From assembly GCA_021414085.1 (NCBI GenBank), contig JAIOPC010000011.1, positions 62,001 to 126,000 of the forward strand: a stretch of DNA of 64,000 nt, read 5' to 3'. Source of the stretch: Actinomycetes bacterium (GTDB taxonomy: Bacteria > Actinomycetota > Acidimicrobiia > Acidimicrobiales > Ilumatobacteraceae). The notes beneath the pieces are model-generated. The model did no database searches. It was not told the DNA's origin and was given only the letters and a program-made list of their open reading frames with translations. Made by a program: the position numbers and the translations under genes. This document shows positions 9,265 through 17,419 of this stretch, piece after piece (within the stretch, counting starts at the first letter, position 1; each line of letters opens with the position of its first letter).

Positions 9265-11130
9265 TCACAGGGTGAGGGCGACGCGGCGGGCTTCCAGTAT
9301 CGCTTCGTGAATCGTGCGCGGGGCGACGCAATCCCCGGCCTGCGCGACGGCACCCTTGATCGGGTCGGTCGGTAGGCGGAACCCGCAGTCCACCAGCGCC
9401 GAGCAGGCGATGGTGCGGCCCTCGCCGCTGAAGCGATCCTGCACCTCGATCTCGCCAGGGCGTGCTGCGCGCAGGACGCTGCGCCGCTCGATGCGCACGC
9501 CGAGTTGTGCGAGTCGCACGTTGGCGGGCGCCAGGTCGCCGCTGCGAGACAATTCGTTTCCCGCTATCTGATCTTGGGTGATGAGGATCGCGCGTGCGCC
9601 GAGTTGTTCGGCGAGCGCGATCGCGATCGGTCCGCCTACTGGGTCGAACAACGCAATCGACCCCTCCGGAAGCTGCGCTCCGCGGTGAACGTCCATCACG
9701 TCGAACACGATTGCGCCGTCGGCGATCTCGTAGACAGCGGCGCCCGGTTTGCTGCCCGTGCACTGCACGACTACCTCGTCCGCACGCGGACTGGCGTACT
9801 CCGTGTGCAGTTGCACCTCAACGCCGGCATCGTCGATCTCGCTGCGCAGCCACTCCACGAGCGCGGCACCTGGGCCAGCGAGTGCGGCAATTCCTCCGAC
9901 GTGATCGGCGCGATCAATGATGCGTACGCGGTGACCGCGTGCGGAAGCCACGCGCGCGGCCTCCATTCCTGCGATGCCGGCGCCGATCACCAGCACGTCG
10001 CGCGTTTGTGTCGCGGCGGCATACCAATCTGGGTCTTCGGTCTCGCGCCCGCTGCTCGGCTCGCCCACGCACGTCACTATCGGGCTGCGCGCGTCGCGCA
10101 CCTGACATGTCTGGTTGCACCGAATGCACGGCCGAACTCGCGATCCGTCGCGCACCTTGCGCACGAGGTCGGGGTCGGCGATCTGAGCGCGTGTCATCTC
10201 GACGCCATCGCAGACGCCTTCGTTGATGGCCCATTCGGCCTGTTGGTGGTCGACAACTGAACCTTGCAAGAAAACCGGCGTGGTGGCGGCCGACTCCTTC
10301 ACCCGGCGACAGAGGTCGATGTTGTAACCAGCAGGCACGTGGAAATCGGCGCGGGTCTTTTCGGCGGAGTAGATGCTGCCGCGCGTGACAACGAGGTAGT
10401 CGACCATCGGGGCTAACTGATGCGCGATGTCGGCTGCGATATCCGGTGTGATGCCCGCCCACGGCGCAAGCTCGTCGCAGGAGAGGCGCAGCCCCAGCAC
10501 GCGATCACCGACGCTGTTGCGCGCGGCGGTCAACACTTCGCGTGCGAACTGCATGCGGTCCTGGCCCCATTCGTCGCCGCGCTGGTTGGTCAGGCCGCTG
10601 AGGAACTGACGCACCAAGCTGTGCTGCCCGGCGTTGATCTCGACGCCGTCGCACCCGGCACCGATCGCCATCGCTGCCGCGCTCCCGAAACCGGCAATGA
10701 CCGCGGTGATGTCGTCGGCTTCCATCGACTTGGGCACCTCGCGGGTGTTCACCTCTGGAACGCGCGAAGGTGCCCACAGTTCTCGCTGGTTGTAGGCGCT
10801 GCTGCCCTGGCCACCGGCGTGATCGAGCGATGCGATGACGCCTGTGCCGTGCGGACGGCACGCCGCGACAATTGCGGCCCATCCGTCTGCACAGCGATCG
10901 GCCAGCGGTGCTCGCTCGTAGGGCCAATCGCTGTCGTGAACGCTGGCACCTTCCACAACAATGGCGCCGCACCCGCCGCGCGCGCGTCGCGCGTAATACG
11001 CAGTGTGGCGCGCCGTTAGTCGCCGGTCGAGGTCGCCGAGGTTGGTGACGTGCGGACCGAACATCACTCGATTGCCGAGAACAAGCGTCGAGTGGGGTGC
11101 GCCCAGCGAGAGTGACTGCAGCAGGTGCAT
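9265..11130 (-). CDS. Mycofactocin-associated FadH/OYE-family flavin oxidoreductase
   Basis: The protein has 621 residues. An N-terminal old-yellow-enzyme TIM barrel (residues about 1-330) would bind FMN. A 4Fe-4S motif CX2CX3CX11C follows (C335, C338, C342, C354), then an FAD/NAD(P) Rossmann segment VIGAGIAG near 381. This is the architecture of 2,4-dienoyl-CoA reductase (FadH) and trimethylamine dehydrogenase. Position at the end of an mftABC operon points to the FadH/OYE oxidoreductases known to co-occur with mycofactocin, which may use or regenerate the cofactor; the substrate is unknown. It lies 35 bp after the PlsY-like gene and is probably in the same transcript. It reads towards the palindrome at 9214-9258. 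Confidence 0.8.
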   Translation of the reverse strand: MHLLQSLSLGAPHSTLVLGNRVMFGPHVTNLGDLDRRLTARHTAYYARRARGGCGAIVVEGASVHDSDWPYERAPLADRCADGWAAIVAACRPHGTGVIASLDHAGGQGSSAYNQRELWAPSRVPEVNTREVPKSMEADDITAVIAGFGSAAAMAIGAGCDGVEINAGQHSLVRQFLSGLTNQRGDEWGQDRMQFAREVLTAARNSVGDRVLGLRLSCDELAPWAGITPDIAADIAHQLAPMVDYLVVTRGSIYSAEKTRADFHVPAGYNIDLCRRVKESAATTPVFLQGSVVDHQQAEWAINEGVCDGVEMTRAQIADPDLVRKVRDGSRVRPCIRCNQTCQVRDARSPIVTCVGEPSSGRETEDPDWYAAATQTRDVLVIGAGIAGMEAARVASARGHRVRIIDRADHVGGIAALAGPGAALVEWLRSEIDDAGVEVQLHTEYASPRADEVVVQCTGSKPGAAVYEIADGAIVFDVMDVHRGAQLPEGSIALFDPVGGPIAIALAEQLGARAILITQDQIAGNELSRSGDLAPANVRLAQLGVRIERRSVLRAARPGEIEVQDRFSGEGRTIACSALVDCGFRLPTDPIKGAVAQAGDCVAPRTIHEAILEARRVALTL

Positions 11131-11165
11131 TGCGGTTGAAGCTACTAGTCGACGCTACGCGTCGC

Positions 11166-11747
11166 TCAGGCCGTACGCGAAGCGGACAGCTCGCGACCCG
11201 CAAGCAGTCGTTTGATGTTGTCGACGTGGCGAACCAACACCAAAGCGTTGCAAGCAACGAGCGTGGCGATTTCCCATCCGGGAGCGCCCTTCACGGCCAC
11301 TGCTACCGGTAGCCCGATCATGATGGCCAGGGATGCAATCGAAGCTTTGCCCGACAACTTGCGCACGATCACCCACAACATGAGCATCGCCAGCGACAGG
11401 ATCGGTTGCAGCACCATGGCGCCGCCCCCCATCGTTGCGACACCCTTGCCGCCCTTGAACCGGCGGGTGATGGGAAACATATGGCCGAGCACCGCGGCTG
11501 CCAGCATGCCGTAGGCGGCCGCGCGATTGTCCAAGAGCACGCCCGCGGCCGCAGGTATCGCCCCCTTCAGTCCATCAAGGATGAAGACCACGACGCCCCA
11601 CTTGGTGCCCATCATGCGCGCGACGTTGGAAGCGCCTGGGTTGCCGGAGCCAACTTGCTGGATGTCGATGCCGCGGCTGCGCGCCACGATCGCGGCGTTT
11701 GGGAACGTGCCGACCAGATAGGCGGGCACCAGCAACAGCCAGATCAC
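11166..11747 (-). CDS. plsY: PlsY-like glycerol-3-phosphate acyltransferase
   Basis: A 193-residue polytopic membrane protein with the PlsY signatures GSGNPGASNVARMMG (about residues 33-47) and GHMFPITRRFKGGKGVA (about 87-103). PlsY moves an acyl group from acyl phosphate to glycerol-3-phosphate, the first step of phospholipid synthesis. Its ATG is 6 bp after the mftC stop, so it is translated within the mycofactocin operon. Whether it is the housekeeping enzyme placed here or a specialised paralogue cannot be told from this window. The family call is firm; the role in this locus is open. Confidence 0.85.
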   Translation of the reverse strand: MIWLLLVPAYLVGTFPNAAIVARSRGIDIQQVGSGNPGASNVARMMGTKWGVVVFILDGLKGAIPAAAGVLLDNRAAAYGMLAAAVLGHMFPITRRFKGGKGVATMGGGAMVLQPILSLAMLMLWVIVRKLSGKASIASLAIMIGLPVAVAVKGAPGWEIATLVACNALVLVRHVDNIKRLLAGRELSASRTA

Positions 11748-11753
11748 AGCGGG

Positions 11754-12896
11754 TTACTGTACGCGGCTCGTGGGCTTGCTGTGATCTGCAGCGGGTCGTG
11801 GCTTCAAGGCAATCGCCACTGGGGTCGTGCCACTATCAACGCCGTTGCCGATCACGCACTCGGGATCAGGGCCGTCGAGGGGCACGCCGGTGAAGAACTT
11901 CGCGGCCATGCAACCGCCCTGGCATGCATCGAAGGCACCGCAGCTCGCGCACGCGCCAGCCGATTGCGGTTCGCGCAACGACGTGAACAGGTCGCTCTCG
12001 CGCCAAATGCGGCTGAACCCGCCGCTGTCGCGCAGGTTGCCCGCGCGAAAGTCGCCGTGGATCACGAAGGGACAGGCGTAGACATCGCCGACCGGATCGA
12101 TCAGGCACACCACGCGACCGGCGCCGCACATGTTCAGGCCGGGCAACGCATCGCCGAGAGCATTGAGGTGAAAGAACGAGTCGCCGGTCAGCACGTTTTC
12201 TCCGTGCAACATCAACCAGTCGTAGATCTCGCGTTGCTGAGCCTGCGTCGGGTGCAAATCGTCCCACGTGTCGACGCCGCGACCGCTTGGGCGCAGGCGC
12301 GTCAGCCGCAGCTGCGCGCCGTAACTGTCGGCGAGAGCCTTGAACTGATCGAGCTGCGACACGTTGTGGCGAGTGGCGACGACGCTGATCTTGAATGGCC
12401 CGAAGTTCGCCGCCGACAGATTGTCCATCGCGCGGCGCGCCATCGCGTAGCTGCCGTTGCCGCGCACGGCGTCGTTGGTTGCAGCATCGACGCCATCGAT
12501 GCTGATCTGTATGTCGAGGTAATCCATTGCCGCCAGACGGCGTGCATTCGCTTCATCGATGAAGGCGCCGTTGGTGGAGAACTTGACGCCGATGCCGTCG
12601 GCCCCATCGCGCGGCGTTACGGCGTACTCGATCAGCTCGAAGAAATCGCGACGAACCATTGGTTCGCCACCGCCGATGTTGATGTAGAAGACCTGCATCC
12701 TGCGCAGTTCGTCCAGCACATGCTTGGCCTCGGCGGTGTTGAGTTCGCGCTCATCGCGCTGACCCGACGACGACAGGCAGTGCACGCACTGCAGATTGCA
12801 CGCGTAGGTGAGTTCCCAGGTCAGGCAGATCGGGGCATCGAGGCCCGACTTCAGTCGGGTTGTCAGTGATGGCTGCGCAAGGGCACTAGCGCTCAC
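11754..12896 (-). CDS. mftC: Mycofactocin radical SAM maturase MftC
   Basis: The protein has 380 residues. A radical-SAM CX3CX2C motif (C33, C37, C40, in TYACNLQCVHC) binds the 4Fe-4S cluster that cleaves S-adenosylmethionine. A cysteine-rich SPASM region near the C-terminus (CGAGRVVC, YACPF, CASCGAFDACQGGCMA) would hold auxiliary clusters. MftC decarboxylates and then crosslinks the C-terminal Val-Tyr of MftA. The GTG start at 12896 is preceded by GGAGG six bases upstream and overlaps the mftB stop; an upstream start at 12962 would overlap mftB far more and lacks such a site. It lies directly downstream of mftA and mftB, which settles the assignment. Confidence 0.95.
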   Translation of the reverse strand: MSASALAQPSLTTRLKSGLDAPICLTWELTYACNLQCVHCLSSSGQRDERELNTAEAKHVLDELRRMQVFYINIGGGEPMVRRDFFELIEYAVTPRDGADGIGVKFSTNGAFIDEANARRLAAMDYLDIQISIDGVDAATNDAVRGNGSYAMARRAMDNLSAANFGPFKISVVATRHNVSQLDQFKALADSYGAQLRLTRLRPSGRGVDTWDDLHPTQAQQREIYDWLMLHGENVLTGDSFFHLNALGDALPGLNMCGAGRVVCLIDPVGDVYACPFVIHGDFRAGNLRDSGGFSRIWRESDLFTSLREPQSAGACASCGAFDACQGGCMAAKFFTGVPLDGPDPECVIGNGVDSGTTPVAIALKPRPAADHSKPTSRVQ

Positions 12897-13191
12897 GAAC
12901 GACCTCCGATGCGCGCAGTGATTCGAACGCGACGGCGAACGATTGCCAGCGACTCGTATCAATCCCGGCGGCGGCGAGCGCCGCTTCCAACGACGGGTGC
13001 TCGGCGAGGCTGCGCGCGACCGTGACCATGTCGATGTGTTTCAGAAACACCAACCGGCGAGTGCCGTAGTGATAGGCGAGCGCTCCGAAGGGCTCGGGGC
13101 GCAACGCAACCTGCGGATGCAACTCCAGCGCCACAGCCAACAATGGGTGGGTGGCGCGGACGGTCAGTTCAGTAGACACCGCACATGCCAT
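12886..13191 (-). CDS. mftB: Mycofactocin precursor-binding chaperone MftB
   Basis: A PqqD-like RiPP recognition protein of 101 residues that binds the MftA leader and presents it to MftC. The core contains HPQVALRPEPFGALAYHY and RRLVFLK strands followed by helices, as in the family. The ATG at 13191 has GAGGAA ten bases upstream and lies inside mftA, so the genes overlap by about 23 bp; a GTG at 13179 is the alternative. The stop overlaps the mftC start. These overlaps suggest coupled translation. Confidence 0.9.
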   Translation of the reverse strand: MACAVSTELTVRATHPLLAVALELHPQVALRPEPFGALAYHYGTRRLVFLKHIDMVTVARSLAEHPSLEAALAAAGIDTSRWQSFAVAFESLRASEVVRER

Positions 13192-13276
13192 CGATGGAGA
13201 TTTCCTCAACCAACAACTCCTCGAGAAGCTCGCTGGCCGGCTCGTCAATCACCACTTCATCGACTGGGTTCTCCAT
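13169..13276 (-). CDS. mftA: Mycofactocin precursor peptide MftA
   Basis: A 35-residue peptide with a Glu/Asp/Leu-rich leader and the diagnostic C-terminus IDGMCGVY. The final Val-Tyr pair is the part converted by MftC into the redox-active pyrrolidinone core of mycofactocin. It begins the minus-strand mft operon, and the ATG is 7 nt after a TAGGGT hexamer, suggesting a leaderless mRNA. The terminal motif and the order with mftB and mftC make the call nearly certain. Confidence 0.96.
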   Translation of the reverse strand: MENPVDEVVIDEPASELLEELLVEEISIDGMCGVY

Positions 13277-13327
13277 GTGTAGAACCCTAGCGGGGGAGGA
13301 CGGCGGGCTAGATAGCGTGGCACGCCC
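13277..13327. promoter_or_regulatory. Divergent promoter region mftA / helD-like
   Basis: Only 51 bp separate the two start codons. On the minus strand TAGGGT (13284-13289) lies 7 nt before the mftA ATG. On the plus strand TAGCGT (13313-13318) lies 9 nt before the GTG of the HelD-like gene. Neither start has a convincing Shine-Dalgarno site, so both mRNAs are probably leaderless. No -35 element or operator is obvious. Confidence 0.45.
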
Positions 13328-15253
13328 GTGAACGCCGACTCTTTTCCTGAATTGGCTGCTGAACAGACCCAACTCGGGTTCGCGCGCGCCTGCCGAGATC
13401 GGATGATCGAGAGGTTCTCGCAGCTCGATCCCGATGCGTCCGCCGATGAGATCACCAAGGAGTACATCGAGGTCACCGTCGCCGAGGCACTGGAGGACTT
13501 GAATACCCCGGGCGCTGGTGACTTCTTTGGGCGTATCGAGGAGGCTCGTGGCGATCAAGCGCAGGCGCGGTGGTACATCGGCCGTCGTCATATCGAGAAC
13601 GATCAGCACGATCCGGTGGTGATCGATTGGCGAGCCCCTATCGCGGCGCCGTTCTATCGCGCAACGCACGCCGACCCATTCGGGCTCTCGCATCGCCGTC
13701 GCTTCACGATGGCCGATGGCGAGTTGACGGCTTACCTCGACGAACAACTCGACGACCCCGATCACGAGTCGGCGGGAAGTGGTATCCCCGATCCAGTGCT
13801 CGCCGAGATCGGCGCGGCGCGCACTGGCGCGATGCGCGAGATCGTGGCCACCATTCAGGCCGAGCAGGACGTGGTCATTCGTGCACCGCTCGATCAGTGC
13901 CTGGTCGTGCAGGGCGGTCCGGGCACGGGCAAGACGGCAGTCGGTCTGCACCGCGCGGCCTACCTGCTGTTCGAGCATCGTCGCCGACTGGTGCGCGATG
14001 GCGTATTGGTCGTGGGGCCGAACAGGGTGTTTCTCGATTACATCGGCAACGTGCTGCCATCGCTCGGTGAACGCAGTGTGCAGCAACGAACCGCGCTGGA
14101 ACTATGCGTGCCGAAGGTGGAGATCACCGCGGAGGACGACCGCGAGACCCGCGCTTGGAAGGGTGCGCCGGAGATGCTCGAACAGCTCGAGCAGGCAGCG
14201 ACGGCGCACATCGCGATTCCTGTCGACGATGTGCGCGTTCCGTTTGGCGCGCGCACGATCACGATCACGAGCGACGAGCTGGGTGCGTGGATCACGCAGG
14301 CGCTGAACGCCAACGCGCCGGTCAACAAACGGCGCGACTCGATGAAGGGCATCGTTCAGCGCGACATGCTGCGCCGCTTCGATCGCGACGATGTGTGGGA
14401 GAAGGCGCCGGCGTTGCGGGCGGCGATCACCAAGGCGTGGCCCACCCAACTGCCGATCAAGCTGGTCGACAAGTTGCTGCCTGGCCCGAGCGGTAAGAAG
14501 CGACAGTGGACGGTTGCCGATCAGTTCTTGGTGGACGAAGCGAACTCGCTGCTCAACGGCACACCATTCACCTACGGACACGTAGTGGTCGACGAGGCGC
14601 AAGATCACAGCGCCGTAGCGTTGCGCTGCATCGGTCGCCGCAGTCCCAGCAGTTCACTCACGATTCTCGGCGACCTCGCACAATCGACCACTCCCGCCGG
14701 CCAGCGCGATTGGGATGAAGCGCTCGGTCACCTCCGCGTTTCGGCCAGCGAGATCGCGCACCTCACCATCGGCTATCGCGTGCCCGCGCCAATCCTCGAC
14801 GTTGCCAATCGCCTGTTGCCGCACACGCAAGTCGCGACGGCAGCGAGTCGGAGCGTGCGCGCCGAAGGAGAAGCGCCATCTGTGCGGTCGGTCGGCGCAT
14901 CGGAGCTGGCCGACGCCGTCGCCGATGAAGTCCGTCTTGTGCGTCACCGGCATCGCAACACGGGAGTCGTGGCGCCCATCGCACTACATGCCGCGCTCGC
15001 GGAAGCGTTGGCCCGTGTTGGCTTCACTGCCTGCGATCGCGTCCACGACCTTGCGGCCAACGACGTGCCGGTCTTCCACGCCGAAGCGGTCAAGGGCCTC
15101 GAGTTCGACGGCGTGATTGTCGTCAACCCGCACCAAATCTTCGACGGCTCGGCCCTCGGCGCCCGCCTGCTGTACGTGGCGATGACCCGCGCCGTGCAAG
15201 TGCTGCACATCGTCACCGACGCCCCGCTACCCGCCGCCATCAACAGCGTTTGA
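13328..15253 (+). CDS. HelD/HelR-like RNA polymerase-associated UvrD-family ATPase
   Basis: A superfamily-1 helicase-like protein of 641 residues. Walker A GGPGTGKT is near residue 196, Walker B VVVDEAQDHS near 419, a GYRVP motif near 480 and a C-terminal block KGLEFDGVIVVNP typical of UvrD/HelD proteins. HelD proteins remove stalled RNA polymerase from DNA and in actinomycetes (HelR) help tolerate rifamycins. The N-terminal region with FFGRIEE and WYIGRRHI resembles the HelD N-terminal arm. The GTG start is preceded by a -10-like TAGCGT. The stop codon lies inside the palindrome at 15247-15291. Confidence 0.85.
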   Translation: MNADSFPELAAEQTQLGFARACRDRMIERFSQLDPDASADEITKEYIEVTVAEALEDLNTPGAGDFFGRIEEARGDQAQARWYIGRRHIENDQHDPVVIDWRAPIAAPFYRATHADPFGLSHRRRFTMADGELTAYLDEQLDDPDHESAGSGIPDPVLAEIGAARTGAMREIVATIQAEQDVVIRAPLDQCLVVQGGPGTGKTAVGLHRAAYLLFEHRRRLVRDGVLVVGPNRVFLDYIGNVLPSLGERSVQQRTALELCVPKVEITAEDDRETRAWKGAPEMLEQLEQAATAHIAIPVDDVRVPFGARTITITSDELGAWITQALNANAPVNKRRDSMKGIVQRDMLRRFDRDDVWEKAPALRAAITKAWPTQLPIKLVDKLLPGPSGKKRQWTVADQFLVDEANSLLNGTPFTYGHVVVDEAQDHSAVALRCIGRRSPSSSLTILGDLAQSTTPAGQRDWDEALGHLRVSASEIAHLTIGYRVPAPILDVANRLLPHTQVATAASRSVRAEGEAPSVRSVGASELADAVADEVRLVRHRHRNTGVVAPIALHAALAEALARVGFTACDRVHDLAANDVPVFHAEAVKGLEFDGVIVVNPHQIFDGSALGARLLYVAMTRAVQVLHIVTDAPLPAAINSV

Positions 15254-15291
15254 ACACTTTCGGGCGCTATACGCCCGAAAGTGTACAAACG
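15247..15291. terminator. 45-bp palindrome, second copy; likely terminator
   Basis: CGTTTGAAC-N27-GTACAAACG. The inner 13-bp arms (15254-15266 and 15272-15284) pair perfectly around the loop CTATA, and the outer arms extend 8 bp after a single A/A mismatch, giving about 21 pairs. The TGA of the HelD-like gene lies in the left arm. There is no T-run. End sequence, length and centre match the element at 9214-9258. Confidence 0.75.
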
Positions 15292-15356
15292 CTACGGGGT
15301 TCTGGGGTGGTCTCCGGCTGAGACCGGCCGCCCGGCTTGGGGCTAACGTGCTGCGC

Positions 15357-16484
15357 ATGCAGACCAAAGCAGCAATCCTGTGGGAACGGCACGCACCGTG
15401 GAGCGTCGAGACGATCGAACTCGACCCGCCCAAGCTCAATGAGGTGTTAGTGAAGATCGTCGCCAGTGGCATGTGCCGTAGCGACGAGCACTTGGTGACC
15501 GGCGACATGGCGGGCGTATCTCCCGAGCCGCCTTTGATCGGTGGCCACGAGGGTGCCGGTGTTGTGCTTGAGGTCGGCCCAGGGGTGTCGAGCCTGCAAG
15601 TCGGCGACCATGTCGTGTTCGGTTTCTTGCCCGCATGCGGTCGTTGCCCCAGTTGCGCGTCGGGCCACAGCAACGTTTGTGACATGGGTGCCGTTACGGC
15701 AACCGGTATGCAACTTGGCGACGGAACCTCCCGCCACCACGCACAGGGCAAAGACCTCGCGCTGGGCATTGGTGCACTTGGCACGTTCGCCCATCACACC
15801 GTTGTCAACGAAATGAGCTGTATCAAGATCGACAAAGAGTTGCCGCTCGAGAAGGCCTGCCTGCTGGGTTGCGGCGTCGTCACCGGTTGGGGTGCGGCAG
15901 TGTACGCGGCACAAGTCGAACCCGGCGACACCGTCGCGGTTGTCGGCGCTGGCGGTATCGGCTCGAACGCAATTCAGGGTGCGCGGCTTGCCGGTGCGCG
16001 CGTGATTGCCGCGATCGACCCGATCGAGTTCAAGCGCGAGAAGGCGATGGAGTTCGGTGCGACGGTTACTCATGCGTCGATCGATGAAGCAATCGCCGCA
16101 ATGCCCGAGACCACCTGGAACCGTGGTTTCGACAAGGTGATCATGACCTGCAGTGTCGGCAGTGGCGACGTGCTGGGGCAAGCGTTCTGGCTCGGTGGCA
16201 AGCGCAGCAAGATCGTTGTCGTCAACATCCACCCGACTTCGGAGGGCACCATCGCCATTCCAGCCGCGTTCCTGACGTTCTTCGAGAAGCAAATCATTGG
16301 TTCGCTGTTTGGCTCGGGCAACCAGCGTCGCGACATTCCGAAGCTGCTCGAGCTCTACACGCAGGGCCAAATCGATCTCGACGGCCTCGTCACCAAGACC
16401 TACACCCTCGACGAGATCAACCAGGGATACGCCGACATGGATGCCGGAAAGAACATCCGTGGCGTGATGGTGTACGAGCACTGA
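15357..16484 (+). CDS. NDMA-dependent, mycofactocin-linked alcohol dehydrogenase
   Basis: A zinc-dependent medium-chain dehydrogenase of 375 residues. Catalytic-zinc ligands fit C40 and H64-E65 (GHEGAG); structural-zinc cysteines are C94, C97, C100 and C108. A Rossmann motif GAGGIGSNA lies near residue 199. The sequence resembles the Rxyl_3153-type family whose NAD(H) stays bound and must be reoxidised by mycofactocin in vivo or by N,N-dimethyl-4-nitrosoaniline in assays. The mftABC operon 2 kb away supports this. The substrate is some alcohol; which one cannot be read from sequence. The ATG at 15357 is 7 nt after TAACGT, a leaderless arrangement. Confidence 0.88.
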   Translation: MQTKAAILWERHAPWSVETIELDPPKLNEVLVKIVASGMCRSDEHLVTGDMAGVSPEPPLIGGHEGAGVVLEVGPGVSSLQVGDHVVFGFLPACGRCPSCASGHSNVCDMGAVTATGMQLGDGTSRHHAQGKDLALGIGALGTFAHHTVVNEMSCIKIDKELPLEKACLLGCGVVTGWGAAVYAAQVEPGDTVAVVGAGGIGSNAIQGARLAGARVIAAIDPIEFKREKAMEFGATVTHASIDEAIAAMPETTWNRGFDKVIMTCSVGSGDVLGQAFWLGGKRSKIVVVNIHPTSEGTIAIPAAFLTFFEKQIIGSLFGSGNQRRDIPKLLELYTQGQIDLDGLVTKTYTLDEINQGYADMDAGKNIRGVMVYEH

Positions 16485-16489
16485 GCCTC

Positions 16490-17419
16490 GTGCCCAAGGA
16501 TTCGCTGCAACCACTGTTGCAACGCGTTGCGGGCCGTGTCGTCGGCCGCGCACGCGAGATCGAGTTGGTGGTCGCCGCGCTGGCTGCCGATCGCCACGTT
16601 TTGCTGGAGGGGCCGCCGGGTACGGGCAAGAGCACGTTGTTGCGCGCTGTGGCCGACGAACTCGGGCTTGGTTTCGAATTCGTGGAGGGGAACGCCGAGC
16701 TGACGCCGGCGCGGCTAGTCGGCCACTTCGATCCGGCGCGGGTGCTCTCCGATGGCTACGACCCCGATGTCTTCGTCGATGGCCCACTGATCACCGCCAT
16801 GCGCAGCGGATCGCTGCTCTACGTCGAAGAGATCAATCGCGTTCCGGAAGAGACGATCAACGTGCTCATCACGGTGATGAGCGAGCGCGAGCTACACGTG
16901 CCGCGGCTCGGGCGAGTGGTCGCGATCGATGGTTTCCGGCTCGTTGCGGCGATGAACCCGTTCGACGCGATTGGCACTGCGCGCATCAGCAGCGCGGTGT
17001 ACGACCGTGTGTGCCGATTGTCGCTGGGGTATCAGGAAGCGCTCGACGAGGTGTCGATTGTTCAACGCGAGTTGCTCGCGGGCGTCGAGCCCGACCTCGC
17101 ATGGCTCGCCAAAGTCGTCGAGCTAGTGCGGCGTACTCGCACACATGCCGACGTGCGCATCGGTTCGTCGGTGCGCGGCGCAATCGACGCCGTCGCGGTT
17201 GCCGGTTCACTTGCTGCGTTGCGCGATAGCACCGTCGCTGACCCCGCCGTCGGTCTTGATGCTGCGCTTGTAGCGCTCAGTGGCCGACTGCGCTTGCGCG
17301 AGGGCTGCGGCCGTACGGCCGACGACATCGTGAGCGAGCTGTGGCACGCGGTGTTCGACCCAGCCGTCGATTCGGGAAAAGCGAAGGCCCCGGAGGGGGC
17401 CGATCCGACGCCTCGCTGA
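16490..17419 (+). CDS. MoxR-family AAA+ ATPase
   Basis: The protein has 309 residues. Walker A GPPGTGKST is at 41-49, Walker B LLYVEEINR at about 109, and a sensor region AAMNPFDAIGTAR follows. MoxR ATPases usually work as chaperones with a VWA partner to mature or activate metalloenzymes or complexes. The GTG start is 5 bp after the alcohol dehydrogenase stop, so the three genes (dehydrogenase, MoxR, VWA) probably form an operon. That context hints at a role in assembling the dehydrogenase or a partner, which is inference. Confidence 0.88.
   Translation: MPKDSLQPLLQRVAGRVVGRAREIELVVAALAADRHVLLEGPPGTGKSTLLRAVADELGLGFEFVEGNAELTPARLVGHFDPARVLSDGYDPDVFVDGPLITAMRSGSLLYVEEINRVPEETINVLITVMSERELHVPRLGRVVAIDGFRLVAAMNPFDAIGTARISSAVYDRVCRLSLGYQEALDEVSIVQRELLAGVEPDLAWLAKVVELVRRTRTHADVRIGSSVRGAIDAVAVAGSLAALRDSTVADPAVGLDAALVALSGRLRLREGCGRTADDIVSELWHAVFDPAVDSGKAKAPEGADPTPR

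Noticed and set aside
11406-12869. 487-codon plus-strand frame
   Set aside because: Antisense to mftC and plsY-like genes, which carry clear motifs; its composition is that of a shadow frame.
13169-14086. 305-codon minus-strand frame ending at the mftA stop
   Set aside because: Only its last 35 codons are real (mftA); the rest is antisense to the HelD-like gene.
15447-16787. 446-codon minus-strand frame
   Set aside because: Lies opposite the alcohol dehydrogenase and MoxR genes; no domain signal and Arg-rich shadow composition.
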